Origin: an uncultured Gammaproteobacteria bacterium
GTDB lineage: Bacteria; Pseudomonadota; Gammaproteobacteria; Magnimaribacterales; TMED112
Length of the DNA: 43,562 nt
Assembly (NCBI GenBank): GCA_913020145.1
Contig: CAJWAI010000006.1
Span: 1-43,562 of the forward strand
Direction of reading: 5' to 3'
Under the pieces are notes generated by a model, which saw only the letters and a list, made by a program, of their open reading frames with translations, ran no database searches and was not told where the DNA came from. A program made the position numbers and the translations under genes. The number at the start of each line of letters is the position of its first letter. Positions within the stretch are counted from its first letter, which is position 1. Below, one piece after another: positions 34,767 through 43,058 of the stretch.

Positions 34767-35267
34767 ATGAGATTTATATATTTATTAATACTTATTTCTA
34801 TGAGTGCTTTTTCACAAATGTCAGATGATCCAAGGAGTTGGACCGTAGTCACAGACCAAGTTATGGGCGGAAAATCTGAGCTTGAAGCTAATTATGATGA
34901 AGGCACTTTCCAACTTAAAGGTTATGTCACCACTGAAAATAATGGTGGTTTCGTAAGACTAGCGCATAGACCTGATTCTATAGATAAGAATACTAAAGGC
35001 ATAAAATTTATGGCTAAAGGTAATGATGAAACCTATGAGATACATGTAACTATGAAAGGCATTAAATTGCCACCATGGGCTTACCACAGTCAATCTTTTG
35101 ATGTTGGTAGTGAATGGAAGGAGTACTACATTGAATTCAAAGATTTCAAGAAAAATGCATTTATGTCACCTTCTTTAAAACCAAAAAACATTAGAGATAT
35201 TAGTATCGCTGGTTATGGTAGAGACTTTAATGTAGATTTGGCTATAAAGGATATAGCTTTATTCTAA
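34767..35267 (+). CDS. Exported CIA30-domain protein
   Basis: The ORF track starts at 34761; the promoter position favours the ATG at 34767 (MRFIYLLILISMSAFS, signal peptide). The 166-residue product carries a CIA30 domain: SWTVVTDQVMGGKSE near the N-terminus, LKGYVTTENNGGFVRL, then EWKEYYIEFKDF, all characteristic beta-sandwich blocks. CIA30 is named for a complex I assembly factor, but exported bacterial versions act as uncharacterised carbohydrate-binding-like modules. It lies 14 bp before the CxxC protein. Confidence 0.8.
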   Translation: MRFIYLLILISMSAFSQMSDDPRSWTVVTDQVMGGKSELEANYDEGTFQLKGYVTTENNGGFVRLAHRPDSIDKNTKGIKFMAKGNDETYEIHVTMKGIKLPPWAYHSQSFDVGSEWKEYYIEFKDFKKNAFMSPSLKPKNIRDISIAGYGRDFNVDLAIKDIALF

Positions 35268-35280
35268 AGGCTGTTATTAT

Positions 35281-35559
35281 ATGAGAACTGTGAAAGGTAA
35301 AAATTTATATCTAGCTTTATTAAGCTTATTTTTTATAAGTGTAATATCTTTAGATCCATTAAGTCATAAAGAAGACTTTCATGATGTTGAATTAGATTTC
35401 GAATGCACCTTTTGTTTAAATGAGACTGAAGCTACTGATCAATTACAGACAAATTACTCCTTAATTACTTTTACCTTTCAAGAAAGAACCCTTAAAGAAT
35501 ATATTCATATAAGAGAAGCTTTTTCTAGCTTTTCTGCAAGGGACCCACCTAAATCCTAA
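35281..35559 (+). CDS. Small exported CxxC protein upstream of a zinc-receptor-like gene
   Basis: A 92-residue protein with a signal/membrane segment (YLALLSLFFISVIS), then acidic/His residues (SHKEDFHDVELDFECTFC) around a C42-x-x-C45 pair and a C-terminus ending FSARDPPKS. This layout (His/acidic, CxxC, terminal R-x-PP) resembles small DUF2946-like periplasmic proteins often found beside metal-linked TonB receptors. I read it as a possible metal-binding accessory of the adjacent receptor. Function is not established; similarity is by pattern only. Confidence 0.65.
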   Translation: MRTVKGKNLYLALLSLFFISVISLDPLSHKEDFHDVELDFECTFCLNETEATDQLQTNYSLITFTFQERTLKEYIHIREAFSSFSARDPPKS

Positions 35560-35587
35560 AGACGTCTATTTAAGTTAAGTTTTTTTT

Positions 35588-35596
35588 AAAGGAGGT
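35588..35596 (+). promoter_or_regulatory. Near-perfect Shine-Dalgarno of the ZnuD-like receptor
   Basis: AAAGGAGGT ends 4 nt before the ATG at 35601. It is the strongest ribosome binding site in the window and contrasts with the second receptor, which has none. Confidence 0.8.
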
Positions 35597-35600
35597 ATAA

Positions 35601-37823
35601 ATGAAAAAACAATTATTAATTTTATTCTTATTCTTGGGCTTTATTAATGCTCAAGACGTAGAAGAGGTTGTAGTAACATCCTCTCTTACAGATCAAACCC
35701 AAATTGATAATCCAGTGCATGTTGTTAGTAAAGAAGATCTAGCAAATGATGCTTCAGTTAGTCTTGGAGAAGCATTGGATAATCTTTTAGGTGTTTCAAA
35801 CGCTGATTTTGGATCTGCAATTGGGCAGCCAATTATCAGAGGTATGTCTGGATCAAGAGTTAAGGTATTGAGTAATGGCATGGTAGTTAGAGATGTTTCT
35901 ACCTTAGGGCCTGATCATCCTAATAATATTGATCTAAGTAATGCTGAGCAAGTTGAGGTTGTTAGAGGACCTTCATCACTGCTTTACTCGAATGGTACTA
36001 TCGGTGGAATAATTAATGTAGTTGACAATACAATTGCAAAAACTGATTTCACTGGAACATCAGGTAACTTTAGTCATGAGTTGCAAGAAGCAAATGACGG
36101 CGAAGTAACTACTTTCAATATGCAGACAAATCAATCTGGCCTAAATATTAGTTTTGGTTTATCAGAAGCAGTTTTCGACAGTTATGAAATTCCTGGTGGT
36201 TCTATTGTTCATGATGATGAACATGAAGAAGAAGGACATGAAGAAGGTGATATGACTGTTCTAGCAAATTCAGACTATGAAACTAATAATGCCAGATTTG
36301 GTGTTTCGACAACTGGGGATTGGGGCCATGTAGGTTTCTCTTTAGTTAGTAGAGAAGGTACAAATGGTATTCCTTATCATGGAGAAGGTCATGGTGGACA
36401 TGATGAACACGGTGATGAAGATGGCGATGAAGATCATGATGAAGATCATGAAGATGAAGGACATGATGAGCATGAAGGCGAAAGAATTTTTGCTGACAAT
36501 ACATCTGATGTTTTCACTCTCGAAGGCTCATATAACCTTAATGGTGAGCTTGTGAAAGGCATCGATTTCTTTATGAGATCCTCTGATTACTCATTAACTG
36601 AGCAGCATGCTGAAGAAGAGCATCATGATGACGAACATCATGATGATGAGGAGCATGATGAAGATGAGCATGATGAAGAAGGTCATGAAGAAGGCCCAAC
36701 TACTTTTGAAAATGAGGCAACAGAATTCGGAGTGGTTTTAGACATTTCTAATGATAATTTAAATCAGAAAGTTGCTTTTAATTTTGCTGAAGAAGATATG
36801 TCTATTATTGGTGAAGAAGCTTTTATGAATCCAGTAAACAGCGAAGAGTTCACAGTAGGGTATTACCTAAATACAAAACTCGGTGAATTTGACGTAGATT
36901 TTGGAGTTCGTTTAGACGACATTACTAGAAATGGTTCAGTTGCTGAAGAGCATCATGATGAAGATGAGGGAGAAGAACATGAAGAAGAAGTTGAATCTTA
37001 TGACTTGAATTTCTCAACTCAAAGTTATGCAGTGCAGTTCTCACAAGATTGGACAGACAACCTTGCTGTAAGTGTTGCTCTGTCAAATGTTGAAAGAGCA
37101 CCTGGAGCACAAGAACTATTTATGAATGGACCACATTTGGTTACTAATAGATTTGAAGTAGGAGATGTAAATCTAGGCACTGAAGTCTCAAATAATGTTG
37201 ATTTTACAATGAATTATGAGAATGATGGTGCTTTTGCAAGTGCTAGTTTCTATGCAAATGCTGTCGATAATTACATTTATCTTATGGATGAATCAGAAGC
37301 AGATCATGAAGATCATGAAGATGAAGATCATGAAGAGCATCATGGAGATATGATAAGAGCTAATTATCTTCAGCAAGATGCAGAATTTAATGGTTATGAA
37401 CTTCTTGTTGGTAGAACTATTGCACTTCCTAATGGAAGTCTAACAGTTTCTCTAGGACAAGATTCTGTAATTGGTAAATTCAATGCTGATAGTGCTGATG
37501 AGTCTTATGTTCCAAGACTCACACCAAAAAGAACGTTTATAGATGTTGACTATAGTTCTGCAGATTATTCCGCAGGCATCTCATTTAAAGACGTTAAACC
37601 GCAATATAAAACAGCTATGGAAGAATCTTCAACAGAAGGTTTTATGTTAGTTGATATGAAAGTTGCTAAGGAATTTGCGCTGTCACCAGACGTAGGAATG
37701 ACAGTTTCATTTTTTGCTAAGAATCTTATGGATGAAAGAGCAAGAAATCACACTTCCTTCGTGAAGAATCAAGTTCCGCTTGCTGGTAGAAATATTGGCT
37801 TCAAATTTAATATAACTTTTTAA
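35601..37823 (+). CDS. ZnuD-like TonB-dependent receptor with five His/Asp/Glu-rich clusters
   Basis: An outer-membrane receptor of 740 aa: signal peptide, TonB-box-like DVEEVVVTSS, plug domain (PIIRGMSGSRVKVLSNG, VEVVRGPSSLLYSNGTIGGIINVVD), then a 22-strand barrel ending in GFKFNITF. Five extracellular-loop-like clusters of His, Asp and Glu occur at residues 204-217, 260-294, 336-365, 449-463 and 567-583, with about 27 His. Such loops and the plug type are typical of ZnuD-like zinc receptors. Copper or nickel is an alternative ligand. A small CxxC protein precedes it, and a hairpin terminator follows. Confidence 0.88.
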   Translation: MKKQLLILFLFLGFINAQDVEEVVVTSSLTDQTQIDNPVHVVSKEDLANDASVSLGEALDNLLGVSNADFGSAIGQPIIRGMSGSRVKVLSNGMVVRDVSTLGPDHPNNIDLSNAEQVEVVRGPSSLLYSNGTIGGIINVVDNTIAKTDFTGTSGNFSHELQEANDGEVTTFNMQTNQSGLNISFGLSEAVFDSYEIPGGSIVHDDEHEEEGHEEGDMTVLANSDYETNNARFGVSTTGDWGHVGFSLVSREGTNGIPYHGEGHGGHDEHGDEDGDEDHDEDHEDEGHDEHEGERIFADNTSDVFTLEGSYNLNGELVKGIDFFMRSSDYSLTEQHAEEEHHDDEHHDDEEHDEDEHDEEGHEEGPTTFENEATEFGVVLDISNDNLNQKVAFNFAEEDMSIIGEEAFMNPVNSEEFTVGYYLNTKLGEFDVDFGVRLDDITRNGSVAEEHHDEDEGEEHEEEVESYDLNFSTQSYAVQFSQDWTDNLAVSVALSNVERAPGAQELFMNGPHLVTNRFEVGDVNLGTEVSNNVDFTMNYENDGAFASASFYANAVDNYIYLMDESEADHEDHEDEDHEEHHGDMIRANYLQQDAEFNGYELLVGRTIALPNGSLTVSLGQDSVIGKFNADSADESYVPRLTPKRTFIDVDYSSADYSAGISFKDVKPQYKTAMEESSTEGFMLVDMKVAKEFALSPDVGMTVSFFAKNLMDERARNHTSFVKNQVPLAGRNIGFKFNITF

Positions 37824-37839
37824 TATTATTTCCTGATTT

Positions 37840-37861
37840 AACTAGGGCTTCGGCCCTAGTT
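37840..37861 (+). terminator. Hairpin terminator with TTCG loop
   Basis: A perfect 9-bp stem AACTAGGGC / GCCCTAGTT closed by a TTCG tetraloop, 17 bp after the receptor stop. It is the only GC-rich hairpin found between genes in this window. The following T-tract is weak (TATTAGGTT), so termination may be partial or the hairpin may protect the mRNA 3' end. Confidence 0.7.
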
Positions 37862-37868
37862 ATTAGGT

Positions 37869-37874
37869 TATAAT
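37869..37874 (+). promoter_or_regulatory. Putative -10 box of the receptor-phosphatase-carrier operon
   Basis: TATAAT exactly 8 nt before the ATG at 37883, and directly after the terminator hairpin. No Shine-Dalgarno sequence is present, so a leaderless mRNA is predicted. The -35 position falls inside the hairpin and is poor. Confidence 0.45.
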
Positions 37875-37882
37875 TAACCCAA

Positions 37883-40480
37883 ATGCATGTAAGGGTTTTT
37901 TTACTTTTATTTTTCTCTATATTTGTCGTAACTCAAGAAGTAGAAGAGGTAATAACGACAGGATCTTTAATAAAAGATATAGAAGTAGATTCTTCCCCTG
38001 TTGAACTTATCACAAAAAACGATTTTGATAATCTTAATATCAATAGCGTTGCAGAAATTAGCAAATACTTAACCAGTTCATCAGGCTCTCATTTTCAAAC
38101 GAATGCATTAGATGGTGTAGACCAGGGCATGTCAAATATAACTCTTAGAGGCCTTGATCATGCTTCTACGCTAGTTTTAATTAATTCTAAAAGACACACT
38201 TTTTCTGGAACCACATCACAAGAAGGTGAAGGTTACATTGATACCAATATTATTCCTGTTATAGCTTTTGAAAAAGTTGAAATCTTAAAAGAAGGAGCAA
38301 CATCTTTGTATGGCTCTGATGCGGTAGCTGGAGTAATTAACTTTTTTACTTATAAAGACTTTGAGGGTTTTAAATTAAAGTTTGGTGAGCAAGGCACTAC
38401 TAACTATGATAGCAAAGAGACGAATGTAGGATTCTTATATGGCGCAAAAAATTGGAACACTAATTTAGTAATAGCTTATGATCAGCTTGAGAAAAAACCA
38501 CTTTCTGCAAATGAGATACCTAGAATTGCTGAGTTAGGCTTAAGTCTTTTAGGTAACAGTTTTATTGTTTCAGCGGACGATGAAATTGATGAAGGTTTAT
38601 ATGCTGGAACTTACATAGAAGGTCAAATAGTACCAGATCCCAATTGTGCAGAAAATGGTGGTAGATTGTCTGGTGGATTTTGTAGATTTTTGTATGGAAC
38701 AAGATTCAACATTGTTAATGATGAAGATCATCAAAAATTCTATTTTAGTTTATCTAATAAGTATCATGAACTTACAGCTATATCATCCAATATTAAGGTA
38801 AATGATAATCCTCAATCACCTTCCTATCCGGCCCTTTCCTTTCTAACTAGATCAATACAGCCAGGGGAGGCAGGTAGTCCATTTAATGTACCAGTTAGAT
38901 GGTATGGACGTCCTTTAGGAGGATTATTTCCTTCTCCATTGTCTCCAAAAGATATTACTCAACATCATATAAATTACACATATACAAACATTATTGATGA
39001 TTATGATATTGAATTTTCTATAACTAATAGTGAGCATGAGAATGTACACAATAGGCCAGATTTTGTTAACTCAAGATTCTTGGATGCTATTCAAGGTAAT
39101 GGCGGACCAAATGGCAACTTATTTTGGAATGTTTTTAATCCAAGAGAGAATAGCAGAGAGTTAACAAACTATTTGCAAGGTGCAGAAAAATCAAACAAGA
39201 AGGGCGGATTAACAACCTTAGATTTTCTTGCCAGTTCTAAATATTCTGAGATATCTTTCGTAGTTGGTGCTCAAATAAGCAATGAACAACTAAATGTCGT
39301 ATTTAATGAGCTTGCACAGGTTGAATACGATAATGATGGAAAACTAACAAAAACTGCAGACCTATTCTTTCTTGGTGGCGGTCGGAACATATCTAAAAGC
39401 AGAGATAAATTTGCATTATTTATTGAAGCAGAAAGAGAATTTTTTGATGTGTTAGATTTAAGGTTAGCAATGCGATATGAGGACTATAGTAATGATTCTT
39501 CATTTGACCCCAAGCTTTCACTAAAGTATCAACCTAATGAAAAAATTTCTCTAAGAGCTTCACGAGGAACTTCGTTTAGCATGCCATCTATGGCGCAGAT
39601 GTTCCCAAGTGACGTAAATCTAGGAAGCGTTTCAGATGGCGATAATGGTGGAGTATATGTAAGACAAGCTAAATTAGGTAACCCAGACCTCAAGCCAGGC
39701 ATATCTACTAATAGTAATTTTGGTTTTATTTTTAATGATGATATTCAAAAATTTACTCTAGATTATTGGAAGATTGATTTTGAGGATCGAATAGTTCTGC
39801 AAAGTCCACAAGCACTATTGGATCAGGATCCAAATGGTTCAAGTATTACGCGAAATGATATTGGAGATCTAATTGGAATAACCACAACCTATTTTAATGA
39901 AGAATCTACAATGGTTAGCGGTATAGATTTTGAATATAAAAGATTCTTTGATTTAAAGAACTATGGAGAATTAGATTTCACAATAAGAGGGACCAATTTA
40001 ATTGAGTTTTTAACTCCAGACCGTAACGACATTACTTGCTTAGCTTTGGATTGCTTACAATTAATTGATCGTGTAGGTAAATTTAATTTTGACGCTCATA
40101 CTCATGCCTTGCCAGAAAATCGCATTAATACTTTCATAAATTGGAAATTTAATAATTATATTTTCGGCATAAATACTAGATATATCGATGGTTATAAGAA
40201 TAACAAACCCATTCCACAGGCATCTATTGATAGAGGTTATAGTAATGAAATTGACTCATCACTTTTATTTGATTTGTCTGTAGATTTGCCTTTATCAGAT
40301 TTATTTAGGATCAACACAATCGATGGCGATTATGAATTAAAAACTAACTTTGCAATAATTAATTTATTTGATGAAGATGCTCCAAGATTATATGATGCAC
40401 CTGACTTTAGTTTTGATACTAGAGTACATGACCCAAGAGGCAGAATGTTAAGTATTCAATTTGAAATAGCTAGAAAATGA
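37883..40480 (+). CDS. TonB-dependent receptor, substrate unknown
   Basis: An 865-residue outer-membrane receptor: signal peptide (VFLLLFFSIFVV), N-terminal EVEEVITTGSLIKD TonB-box region, plug with ITLRGLDHASTLVLINSKR and EKVEILKEGATSLYGSDAVAGVINFFT, and a barrel ending in FEIARK. Paired cysteines (PNCAENGGRLSGGFC and CLALDC) probably form loop disulphides. It belongs to the large GS-type receptors common in heterotrophic marine bacteria. It overlaps the phosphatase gene by ATGA, which suggests a phosphorylated organic substrate. Confidence 0.92.
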   Translation: MHVRVFLLLFFSIFVVTQEVEEVITTGSLIKDIEVDSSPVELITKNDFDNLNINSVAEISKYLTSSSGSHFQTNALDGVDQGMSNITLRGLDHASTLVLINSKRHTFSGTTSQEGEGYIDTNIIPVIAFEKVEILKEGATSLYGSDAVAGVINFFTYKDFEGFKLKFGEQGTTNYDSKETNVGFLYGAKNWNTNLVIAYDQLEKKPLSANEIPRIAELGLSLLGNSFIVSADDEIDEGLYAGTYIEGQIVPDPNCAENGGRLSGGFCRFLYGTRFNIVNDEDHQKFYFSLSNKYHELTAISSNIKVNDNPQSPSYPALSFLTRSIQPGEAGSPFNVPVRWYGRPLGGLFPSPLSPKDITQHHINYTYTNIIDDYDIEFSITNSEHENVHNRPDFVNSRFLDAIQGNGGPNGNLFWNVFNPRENSRELTNYLQGAEKSNKKGGLTTLDFLASSKYSEISFVVGAQISNEQLNVVFNELAQVEYDNDGKLTKTADLFFLGGGRNISKSRDKFALFIEAEREFFDVLDLRLAMRYEDYSNDSSFDPKLSLKYQPNEKISLRASRGTSFSMPSMAQMFPSDVNLGSVSDGDNGGVYVRQAKLGNPDLKPGISTNSNFGFIFNDDIQKFTLDYWKIDFEDRIVLQSPQALLDQDPNGSSITRNDIGDLIGITTTYFNEESTMVSGIDFEYKRFFDLKNYGELDFTIRGTNLIEFLTPDRNDITCLALDCLQLIDRVGKFNFDAHTHALPENRINTFINWKFNNYIFGINTRYIDGYKNNKPIPQASIDRGYSNEIDSSLLFDLSVDLPLSDLFRINTIDGDYELKTNFAIINLFDEDAPRLYDAPDFSFDTRVHDPRGRMLSIQFEIARK

Positions 40481-41292
40481 AGAATTTTTTTAAATGTTTT
40501 TTTCTCTTCTTTAGTACTTTGATTTCCGCTGAAATTAAAGAACATCAAGGTATACTTGCTACCCTTTATGTACAAGATTCTGCTGAATATTATGCTAACT
40601 CGATCAACGTATATAGATCTGCAATTGATAAGCTTCCCTCAGTTCTATCTGATAACAAAATTTCAGCTGCAATCGAGCAAACTGAAGGTTTTCAAGATAA
40701 ACCTCCTGCCGTAATTTTAGATGTAGACCAAACTGTCCTTGATAACATTGCCTACCAAGCAAGGCTAATTAAAACTAGAACTTACTATCCAGAGGGATGG
40801 GATGCATGGTGTATGGAAGAACAAGCAGACTATATACCTGGTGTGAAAGATTTCTTAGATTATGCAACTGAATTAGGAGTTGCAATATTCTTTGTTACGA
40901 ACAGAACAGCAAACGTAGAAGAAGCTACAAAAAACAATCTTGAAAAACTAGGCTTTATTTTTAAAGAGGATAGAGATCAACTTTTAATGAAGGGAGAAAA
41001 AGGTTGGGGATCAAATAAAAATTCAAGAAGAGCTTTAATTGCTGAAGACTACAGGATAGTAATGATGTTTGGGGATAATCTTGGAGATTTTGTTGATGGC
41101 AGTGATAACAAAAATTCTTCAGACCATAGAATGACAGTTACTAAAAAATATAAAGAAATGTGGGGCCAATATTGGTTTATGCTACCGAACCCTAATTATG
41201 GTGACTGGGAAAATTCTGTAATCAATTTTAAATATAGCATTCCAAAAGACGAACAGCTTCAGATTAAAATAGATGCTTTAGATACAAAATGA
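40477..41292 (+). CDS. Class C acid phosphatase / e(P4)-like 5'-nucleotidase
   Basis: A 271-residue HAD phosphatase of the class C e(P4) family. Motif I is VILDVDQTVLDN (usual D-D-E-TVLDN; the Glu is Gln here), with ARTYYP-like region KTRTYYPEGWDAW, motif II FFVTNRTA and motif IV MMFGDNLGDF. e(P4) enzymes remove phosphate from NMN and nucleoside monophosphates in the periplasm. It has a signal peptide (FFLFFSTLISA) but no lipobox, unlike the classical lipoprotein. ATGA overlaps on both sides fix it between receptor and carrier. Confidence 0.85.
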   Translation: MKNFFKCFFLFFSTLISAEIKEHQGILATLYVQDSAEYYANSINVYRSAIDKLPSVLSDNKISAAIEQTEGFQDKPPAVILDVDQTVLDNIAYQARLIKTRTYYPEGWDAWCMEEQADYIPGVKDFLDYATELGVAIFFVTNRTANVEEATKNNLEKLGFIFKEDRDQLLMKGEKGWGSNKNSRRALIAEDYRIVMMFGDNLGDFVDGSDNKNSSDHRMTVTKKYKEMWGQYWFMLPNPNYGDWENSVINFKYSIPKDEQLQIKIDALDTK

Positions 41293-42563
41293 AGTCATCA
41301 TTAAAATATTTCGATAGAAATACTATATTCTCAGGGCTATTCTTTTTCTTTGTACTCTTTTCACTATTCATAATGCGACCATTTAGAGGCGCAATTACAG
41401 CACAAATTGGAACAGCAGACTTAACTTATTTTTTATTTATTGTTGTTTTAGTTATGTTATTCGCCAATCAGATTTATTCTGTTTTGGTCTCGAGAATTAA
41501 AGAATCACGACTAGTAGCCTATGTCTATGGTTTTTTCATAGTTAACCTGCTCATATATGCTGGCCTGAATTATTATTTGCCAGAAAGCTATGTTTTAGGA
41601 GCTAGTTTTTATGTTTGGTATAACATATTTAATTTCTTCATAGTTTCAGTCTTTTGGGCACGAACAGTTAATTCTTTTAACTATAAAGAAGGTAAAAAAT
41701 ATTTTGGAATAATAAGTGCATTTGGTTCATTGGGGGCCTGGGTTGCTACACAGACTGTTTTATTGTTTTTATCGGATAAATTCTTCCTTGCCATGATTTT
41801 AGGATGTCTAAGCCTTATGTTAGCTATTTATTTTTCTACAAAAACATCATTATCTAGTAGAAGTTTAATCCAAGAAAGAAAAGATTCTTTCTTCCGAGAT
41901 TTAACAGAACAATTTAGACAAATTAAATCAAATCCTTTAGTCAGACAATTGTTGTCTTATGTTTTTATCTGGACTTGTTTATCTACAGCTCTTTACTTTT
42001 TTAGTATAGAAATAGTGAGTAGCGTGAGTTCAGACCGAGTAGTACAAACACAACTTTTTGCTCAAGCTGATGCTATAGCTATTCCATTGACTCTTTTTAC
42101 TCAGATATTCTTAACTAGATTCTTGTTGCAGAGTAAATTTTTTGGAATTAGTTTCGTGCTTATCTTCTATGGAGCAATATACGGAATAGGCTTTATTTTA
42201 ATGTTTGGATATTTTTCTGGATTATTCTTAGCTAGTTCAGGCGCTTTACTATTTCTAATTATTCAAGCTTTAGTTCGACCTTACGAGTATGCAATCAACA
42301 AACCTGCTAGAGAGGCTGTTTATACTACACTAAAGAAATCTGAAAAATATAAGTCAACAGTGTTTATTGATACTTTTATGAACAGATTCGGGGATGCATC
42401 AGGAGGTTTGTTATTTAACTCTTTATTATTCATAGGACTTTCTATATCCATTGCTCCACTAGCTATAATCCCGCTTGCAATTTACTTATCGACAGTTGGT
42501 AATGGAATTGCTCAAGGTATCAATAAAGCAAAATCTTTCACAATTTTTACAAAAAAATCTTGA
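41289..42563 (+). CDS. ATP/ADP translocase (NTT)-like MFS carrier
   Basis: A 424-residue inner-membrane protein with about 12 predicted hydrophobic segments. The N-terminal IMRPFRGAITAQIG and the C-terminal NKPAREAVYTTLKKSEKYK then IDTFMNRFGDASGG match the nucleotide transporter family first known from obligate intracellular bacteria (kPARE...Y..eKYK..fiD...R.GD). Free-living homologues are of unknown substrate and belong to a broader MFS group. Joined by ATGA to the phosphatase, it may import the dephosphorylated product or a nucleotide. Confidence 0.75.
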   Translation: MKSSLKYFDRNTIFSGLFFFFVLFSLFIMRPFRGAITAQIGTADLTYFLFIVVLVMLFANQIYSVLVSRIKESRLVAYVYGFFIVNLLIYAGLNYYLPESYVLGASFYVWYNIFNFFIVSVFWARTVNSFNYKEGKKYFGIISAFGSLGAWVATQTVLLFLSDKFFLAMILGCLSLMLAIYFSTKTSLSSRSLIQERKDSFFRDLTEQFRQIKSNPLVRQLLSYVFIWTCLSTALYFFSIEIVSSVSSDRVVQTQLFAQADAIAIPLTLFTQIFLTRFLLQSKFFGISFVLIFYGAIYGIGFILMFGYFSGLFLASSGALLFLIIQALVRPYEYAINKPAREAVYTTLKKSEKYKSTVFIDTFMNRFGDASGGLLFNSLLFIGLSISIAPLAIIPLAIYLSTVGNGIAQGINKAKSFTIFTKKS

Positions 42564-42603
42564 ATATTTTTTTTTAGTACATAAAATATCTTCTTTTAGA
42601 AAT

Positions 42604-43008
42604 ATGCTTACAAAACAAAAAATAATAAAAGCTCCTAAAAAGAATTACATGAATAAGGAGCAACTGGAATTCTTCCAAAGTCATCTTGTAGATCTTAAGA
42701 AAGAAACTTTAACTCGTATTGGAGATGCTAAAGAAAGATTAAGCAACCCTCCATCATTGAGCGATGAAGTAGATAGAGCTCAACATGAAATTGACTCAAT
42801 GTTATTTTTAAAAATAGTTGAAAGAGAATCAAAGTTACTTCCAAAGATTGATAAAGCTATTTTGAGAATTAAAGCAGGTGACTATGGTTATTGCGTTGAG
42901 ACTGGAGAGCCAATCGGTATAGAAAGGTTAATATCAAGACCTACAGCTGAGTTCTGCGCAGAAGTTAAAACTGTAAACGAAGAAAAAGAAAAGCATTTCA
43001 TCGATTAA
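42604..43008 (+). CDS. dksA: DksA-like regulator with incomplete zinc finger
   Basis: The start at 42604 gives 134 aa; the track's earlier start lies inside the carrier gene. The coiled-coil tip is SDEVDRAQHE, keeping the DxxDxA type acidic residues (D54, D57). The zinc finger is C97-V-E-T100 and C118-A-E-V121, so two of the four cysteines are missing, as in the zinc-independent DksA2 paralogue of Pseudomonas. Residues equivalent to the ppGpp site 2 of E. coli DksA appear retained (K81, R112, K122). DksA adjusts RNA polymerase at stringent promoters. Confidence 0.88.
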   Translation: MLTKQKIIKAPKKNYMNKEQLEFFQSHLVDLKKETLTRIGDAKERLSNPPSLSDEVDRAQHEIDSMLFLKIVERESKLLPKIDKAILRIKAGDYGYCVETGEPIGIERLISRPTAEFCAEVKTVNEEKEKHFID

Positions 43009-43041
43009 TTTCATAAAGTCGAACAAAAACACTATTTTGCT

Positions 43042-43047
43042 TATAAT
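43042..43047 (+). promoter_or_regulatory. Putative -10 box of the DoxX-like gene
   Basis: TATAAT 11 nt before the ATG at 43059, with a TCGAAC 17 bp upstream as a weak -35. A leader of about 4-5 nt is implied. Confidence 0.4.
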
Positions 43048-43058
43048 CATTTGAATAT

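Noticed and set aside
35560-35590. AGACGTCT palindrome and T-run before the ZnuD-like receptor
   Set aside because: An 8-bp palindrome without a loop cannot form a useful hairpin, and it does not resemble a Zur or other operator I know.
36364-36555. ORF 36364-36555 (+), methionine-rich frame
   Set aside because: It is a shifted reading of the receptor's CATGATGAA repeats; Met richness comes from ATG in the +1 frame and it has no homology or start signal.
36210-37349. Repetitive DNA that could be taken for a CRISPR or tandem repeat array
   Set aside because: The repeats are irregular triplets coding His/Asp/Glu in one continuous reading frame, with no conserved repeat-spacer structure.
42545-42580. 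Possible terminator after the NTT-like carrier (A-run and nine-T run)
   Set aside because: The only pairing is A-T between two homopolymer runs with no GC-rich stem; it is indistinguishable from background in this AT-rich sequence.
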